Positions 28,848-32,498 of a stretch of DNA of 32,498 nucleotides are shown here, piece by piece. Source of the DNA: Campylobacteraceae bacterium (lineage in GTDB: Bacteria > Campylobacterota > Campylobacteria > Campylobacterales > Campylobacteraceae); contig JAISQB010000012.1 in NCBI GenBank assembly GCA_031274495.1, positions 1-32,498 on the forward strand, read 5' to 3'. The position numbers were made by a program, and so were the translations under genes. Within the stretch, counting starts at the first letter, position 1, and each line of letters starts with the position of its first letter. The notes under the pieces were generated by a model, which was given only the letters and a program-made list of their open reading frames with translations, did no database searches and was not told the DNA's origin.

Positions 28848-29497
28848 ATAACTTAGCGCGATTTGGAACAATAACGGAAGTGCAAGGAGAAAAAGCAAGG
28901 GTAAAACTTGCCGAAAAGCTTGTTACCGACTTCCTTCCTGTTGTGCAGTTTGCAAACTCTTTTAAGCAAAAATGGGAACCTATCCGCCCGGGCGAGCAGT
29001 GCTTTGTATTGCCGAACTTAGGTGATATAAACGCCGGACTTATTATAAGAGGTGTCTATTTTACCGCACTTTCTGCGCCATCTACAAGCGAAAATGAGGA
29101 GGTAACAACCTACACGGACGGCACAACTATCTCCTACAACACAGAGGCGAAAGTGCTTAATGTTTCTCTTGCGGGCAATGCGACTATTAATGTTGCGAGT
29201 GACGCAAACATAACAGTTGGAGGCAACCTTAGCGTTAAGGCGGCAACGGCAAATATAGAATGCCCCGCAACCGCAATAAAGGGCAATGTAACAGTAGAGG
29301 GCATCGTAACAGCTGCAAGCGTTGTAGGTGCAACCGTAACCGTAGGCACGGGTGCAAACGCATCTAAACTTACATCTGCCGGCGGAGAGTTTACGATAGA
29401 GGGCAATCTTAAGGCAACGGGCAATGTCAAATCCGGCAACATCGTATCCGATAAATGGGGCGCACTCCGCACACAAGCTCCGTATGGAGGCGCATAA
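28844..29497 (+). CDS. Baseplate assembly protein V (Mu gp45-like) spike
   Basis: The 217-residue protein has an N-terminal OB-fold (FGTITEVQGEKARVKLAE, then WEPIRPGEQCFVLPNLGD) as in P2 gpV/Mu gp45. The C-terminal half is a regular hydrophobic/Ala-Val-rich beta-helix (NATINVASDANITVGGNL...) that would form the trimeric membrane-piercing spike. No terminal HxH iron-binding motif is visible. It stops within TAATG, the start of gpW. Confidence 0.83.
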   Translation: MNNLARFGTITEVQGEKARVKLAEKLVTDFLPVVQFANSFKQKWEPIRPGEQCFVLPNLGDINAGLIIRGVYFTALSAPSTSENEEVTTYTDGTTISYNTEAKVLNVSLAGNATINVASDANITVGGNLSVKAATANIECPATAIKGNVTVEGIVTAASVVGATVTVGTGANASKLTSAGGEFTIEGNLKATGNVKSGNIVSDKWGALRTQAPYGGA

Positions 29498-29778
29498 TGT
29501 ACTTTGTATCCATACGAGAAAGCATCCAAGACATACTTATAACACCTATCGGCAGCAGAGTAATGCTACCCGAGTACGGTAGCCGCCTTTTTGAGCTTAC
29601 CGATAGAAAAATTGACGATGAATTCAGAGCGGATTTGACGACTTATGTTGCAGAAGCGATAGAGAGATGGGAGCCGAGAGTGCGTGTAAAAGAGGTGAGA
29701 TATAACTCTCTTGTAAACAGCAAGTTTAACTTTTCCATAGTGCTGGATAATAATACAACAGTGGAGGTAGCCGCATGA
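29497..29778 (+). CDS. Baseplate protein gpW/gp25 family
   Basis: The product has 93 residues from the ATG at 29497 (GGAGG upstream; the track's 29455 start lies within gpV and lacks an SD). ESIQDILITPIGSRVMLPEY and GSRLFELTD are the classic gp25/gpW motifs, ending in a short beta-rich tail. It is a structural part of the contractile-tail baseplate wedge. It overlaps gpJ by four bases. Confidence 0.88.
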   Translation: MYFVSIRESIQDILITPIGSRVMLPEYGSRLFELTDRKIDDEFRADLTTYVAEAIERWEPRVRVKEVRYNSLVNSKFNFSIVLDNNTTVEVAA

Positions 29779-30854
29779 GCTTTTTAACCAATCTCCCCAA
29801 GCCCGAAATTATTGAAAACATTAATTACGAGGCAACTAAACAAGATATTGTAGATAAATTTCGGGCGCAATTTCCCGATTATGAATTGCTGGAGAGCGAT
29901 CCTTACATAAGCGTGCTTGAGGCGATAGCGTACCGCAAAGTCCTATTAAAAAACAGGATTAATGACAGCATATACAGCATGCTGATTAACTACGCAACGG
30001 GCGCAGATCTCGATAACCTTGCAGCGCTCTACGGTGTGGCAAGACTACAAGGCACGAAGCCGCAGGCGCAAGTAAATTTTAGCCTCACGATTGCACTTAG
30101 TACGGATGTAACTATCCCCGCGGGCACGATATTTCGCTCCGATAGGGGAGACATTTCGACGCTTAAGAGCAGTGTAACTATCCCTGCAGGAGAGACAACG
30201 GCGTTTGGAATACTTATCTTAGAAGAGTATACAAAACAGAGTGCCGTAAAAACAGAATATATTCAAAATCCGCTCCCTTTTGTCATCAAGGCTTCGCAGC
30301 CCGACTCCTACATAGGCGGCGCGCCCGTAGAGAGTGACGATGCGTTCCGCGAGCGAGCTATCCTATCCTTAGATAGGTTTTCTACAGCCGGGTCTGTGCA
30401 GGCATACAAGTATTACACGCTTACGGCTAACGCGAAGATAGAGGAGGCGGCGGTAACAACACCTGCGGCAGGTACCGTTAAAGTGTTTATTAAGGTAAGC
30501 GATGATGCAGATGTTAAGGCAGATGTACTTGCTGCCCTTAACGCCGATAAAGTTAGACCATTGACAGACCTTGTAGAAGTTGATATGGCAGAGCAACAAG
30601 AGCTTAAAGTAGAGGCAACTTTAGAGTTGTTAGACATATCCCGACAAGCGGAAATCGACGCGAAGATAAGGGCAAGTACTAAGCGTTTTGCACTCGGGGA
30701 AGATGTAAATCTCAGCTACCTGTATAAGACTTTACACCAAGAGGGCGTTTATCGTGTAATTTTAACAAATCCGGACGCAGACAAAATAGCGGCGGACAAC
30801 AAATTTTACGAGATAACAGAATGGCGATTAACCTATCAGGAGGCGACATGGTAG
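29775..30854 (+). CDS. Baseplate protein J family
   Basis: The 359-residue protein begins SFLTNLPKPEIIENINYEAT and has the gpJ pattern LEAIAYRKVLLKNRIND, ATGADLDNLAALYGVARL and the DDAFRERAILSLDRFSTAGS region. It forms the wedge arms that link baseplate hub and fibres. Length is normal. The end overlaps gpI by seven bases. Confidence 0.9.
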   Translation: MSFLTNLPKPEIIENINYEATKQDIVDKFRAQFPDYELLESDPYISVLEAIAYRKVLLKNRINDSIYSMLINYATGADLDNLAALYGVARLQGTKPQAQVNFSLTIALSTDVTIPAGTIFRSDRGDISTLKSSVTIPAGETTAFGILILEEYTKQSAVKTEYIQNPLPFVIKASQPDSYIGGAPVESDDAFRERAILSLDRFSTAGSVQAYKYYTLTANAKIEEAAVTTPAAGTVKVFIKVSDDADVKADVLAALNADKVRPLTDLVEVDMAEQQELKVEATLELLDISRQAEIDAKIRASTKRFALGEDVNLSYLYKTLHQEGVYRVILTNPDADKIAADNKFYEITEWRLTYQEATW

Positions 30855-31477
30855 AGACACTATTACCCGCACATAAAAGCGCGATAGAAAAAGCCTTAGA
30901 CATCCTTGCAAAAGAGGAGTTTGAAAGTATAGACTTAAGCGCCATATCTATCTTGCCCGCTACCTGCCCCGCAAAGATTTTGCCGCACCTTGCGGAGAGT
31001 TTTGATGTGGATATTGCGGGGCTTAACGAGGCGGAAACAAGAGAGTTGCTGCAAGATGCATTTTTGCTGCACTATTACGCAGGCACGCCTTACTCTATCA
31101 ACCGAGCTCTTGCGATTATATTTGCGGAAGCAAAGGCGCAGGAGTGGTTCGATTATGGCGGTGAGGCGTATTATTTCCGCATTTTAATTAACTCCGGCTT
31201 TGATATTACGGGGATAAATCAGGAGCTCTTCGCAAGGCTTATCAAAACGGCAAACCGATATAAAAATGCAAGGAGTCTTATCGATAAGTTCTTGATAGAC
31301 GCTGAAATTAAGGGCAACATTTACATAGGAAGCGCAGCACAAAGCGGCATAACAACAACTATCTACCCCTCTAACTCTGCGGATATTCTTACAGAGGGTG
31401 AGATATTTTTCGCCGGTGTGGTGCACACAGCATATAACATAACAATAGAGGCAGACAAGCAATGGATTACAATATAA
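30848..31477 (+). CDS. Phage tail protein I
   Basis: The product has 209 residues from the ATG at 30848 with AGGAGG upstream; the track's 30821 start has no SD. LLPAHKSAIEKALDIL, LPHLAESFDVDIAGLNEAET and YYAGTPYSINRAL are typical of P2 gpI/Mu gp48-type proteins. It completes the baseplate wedge and helps attach the fibres. The C-terminal 40 residues are beta-rich and overlap the fibre start by 16 bases. Confidence 0.85.
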   Translation: MVETLLPAHKSAIEKALDILAKEEFESIDLSAISILPATCPAKILPHLAESFDVDIAGLNEAETRELLQDAFLLHYYAGTPYSINRALAIIFAEAKAQEWFDYGGEAYYFRILINSGFDITGINQELFARLIKTANRYKNARSLIDKFLIDAEIKGNIYIGSAAQSGITTTIYPSNSADILTEGEIFFAGVVHTAYNITIEADKQWITI

Positions 31478-32498
31478 TTTTAACAGATAAAGGTAAGGCA
31501 AAAATAGCGGCTGCGATAGCAAACAGCACAACTATAGAGCTTAAAAAGATAGCTTTCGGAGATGGCAACGGTAGTGTCTATATGCCTACAGCAACCGCTA
31601 CGGCACTAAAAAAGAAGAAGTACGCAACCGACCTAAACAGTGTAACAATCCACCCCGACAACAAAAACTGGATTGTCTGCGAGGGCTACATCCCCACAGA
31701 TGAGGGGGATTTTTGGATTAGAGAGATCGGTGTGTTTGACGAGGCGGGTGATCTTATCGCTATAGGAAATTACCCCGAGACTTACAAACCTCTGCTTACT
31801 TTAGGCATAGGTACAGACCTTGTACTTAGGGTAGTTATGGAGGTCTCCGACGCCTCAGTAGTTAATCTCACAATCGACCCCTCTCTCACTATGGCAACGC
31901 AAGAGTGGGTAAAAGAGGAGATAAAAAAGAATCCGAGCGGCACATATATAGGTATGCTCAGCAGCTCTACACGCCGAGATCTTCCTGCAGGCTGGATCCG
32001 CTTAGACGGCGCGACCTACACGCAAGAGACTTTCCCGCAGTTTTATGCATTGCTTGAGGGCGGGAAATTTCCTACCTGCACGGCAGCGCAATACAGTAGT
32101 TATCTCTCCACACAAAAGGGGAGCTGCGGATTTTTTGTACTTGATACAAGCGCAAAAACCTTCAGAGTACCTACAATAACAGACGGCGCAGCTCTTACGC
32201 AAGCTCTTACAACAGGGGAGCTTACCAAGTTTTATGAAGGCGCGATAGAAAACATTAAGGGCTTCTTTGAGGCGCAGACTTATCCAGGCTGCGATAATGT
32301 AGATGGGCAGCTATTCCGTAAGACTTACGCAGGCAGAGCTAATCGAAACACGAATGATACAAGCTATAGATTTGACTTCGACGCTTCCAGAGTTGTAGCT
32401 ACCGCCTCAGAAACACGCACAAGGCAGATACGCTACCCATTTGTTATGTGCATCGCTCACGCAGGAGAAAAAGAGGTAAGCGAAGTAATTTGGAACGG
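31462..32498 (+). CDS. Partial: tail fibre protein with phage collar-type N-terminus
   Basis: The frame is open from the ATG at 31462 to the right edge (345 codons), so the ORF track does not show it. The N-terminus (YNIILTDKGKAKIAAAIANS, then KKIAFGDGNGS) matches the tail-collar fibre domain (DUF3751 type), which docks to the baseplate. A tail-collar-like part follows (PAGWIRLDGATYTQETFPQF and FRVPTITDG), with RQIRYPFVMCIAHAG near the edge, typical of receptor-facing fibre ends. It should decide host range. The C-terminus and any assembly chaperone are outside the window. Confidence 0.82.
   Translation, partial: MDYNIILTDKGKAKIAAAIANSTTIELKKIAFGDGNGSVYMPTATATALKKKKYATDLNSVTIHPDNKNWIVCEGYIPTDEGDFWIREIGVFDEAGDLIAIGNYPETYKPLLTLGIGTDLVLRVVMEVSDASVVNLTIDPSLTMATQEWVKEEIKKNPSGTYIGMLSSSTRRDLPAGWIRLDGATYTQETFPQFYALLEGGKFPTCTAAQYSSYLSTQKGSCGFFVLDTSAKTFRVPTITDGAALTQALTTGELTKFYEGAIENIKGFFEAQTYPGCDNVDGQLFRKTYAGRANRNTNDTSYRFDFDASRVVATASETRTRQIRYPFVMCIAHAGEKEVSEVIWN

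Larger units (their letters stand above)
17430..32498 (+). mobile_element. Mu-like transposable prophage, left part (right end outside window)
   Basis: A leftward S24 repressor, a rightward ner-position gene, MuA-like DDE transposase, MuB-like ATPase, GemA and Mor homologues appear in Mu order, followed by M15 endolysin, holin and baseplate V-W-J-I-fibre genes. The layout recalls the Mu-like CJIE1 elements of Campylobacter. The left boundary is inferred: it should lie between the lipoprotein terminator (17411) and the repressor, and direct repeats beginning at 17430 are the best candidate. Head genes and the right end are not visible. At least two genes look damaged, so viability is uncertain. 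Confidence 0.88.

Noticed and set aside
29018-29529. Two minus-strand ORFs (152 and 131 residues) opposite gpV
   Set aside because: Cys/Tyr-rich or repetitive shadows of the Ala/Val-rich beta-helix codons of gpV.

Overview
The window joins a Campylobacterota (epsilonproteobacterial) chromosome to the left part of an integrated Mu-like transposable prophage. The host assignment rests on a CmeABC-type RND pump with a CmeR-like operator, a ClpS-ClpA pair, an LpoB/YcfL/COG3014 lipoprotein cluster, several TTG starts, AT-rich promoters and dense ATGA/TAATG overlaps. The sequence does not fix the genus. Both window edges cut genes: a membrane-anchored PstS-like protein on the left and a tail fibre on the right. 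The ORF track misses both.

Host part (1 to about 17.4 kb). A minus-strand operon (3497 to 1) encodes a TPR-like COG3014 lipoprotein, a YcfL-like lipoprotein, LpoB and the PstS-like membrane protein, which suggests a peptidoglycan-synthase activator module. Divergent from it lie an AAT-family amino acid permease, the CCA-adding enzyme, a thioredoxin-fold lipoprotein, ClpS and ClpA. A tripartite RND efflux operon (cmeABC-like) follows. Its leader holds a perfect 16-bp inverted repeat of the CmeR-box pattern, and it ends in a strong terminator. Next is a large surface lipoprotein with Flg_new-like and GLUG repeats, with its own terminator. The prophage begins just after it.

Prophage (about 17.43 kb to the window end). 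The inferred left end carries a near-identical direct repeat. A LexA/CI-type (S24) repressor reads leftward. Facing it is a rightward early promoter with perfect consensus hexamers (TTGACA, 17 bp, TATAAT), whose spacer is almost entirely an 18-bp perfect palindrome. The early leader contains a structured, terminator-like element and decayed small ORFs. Then come a ner-position gene, a DDE transposase (MuA-like), the MuB-like ATPase, a string of tiny overlapping ORFs, a two-helix membrane protein, a DUF3164 protein, a RecA/RepA-like ATPase, a GemA-like protein and a Mor-like activator. A strong hairpin closes this block.

After the early block lie a staphylococcal-nuclease homologue with an apparent ATA in place of its start codon, and a broken gene carrying a 31-bp duplication and an in-frame stop. 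A leftward gp37-like gene and a rightward M15 endolysin are separated by a 23-bp perfect inverted repeat. The rest is a lysis and baseplate module: endolysin, a spanin-like pair, holin, then gpV, gpW, gpJ, gpI and the fibre. Head genes are not in the window, so they must lie further right if the prophage is complete. No rRNA, tRNA or CRISPR array was seen.
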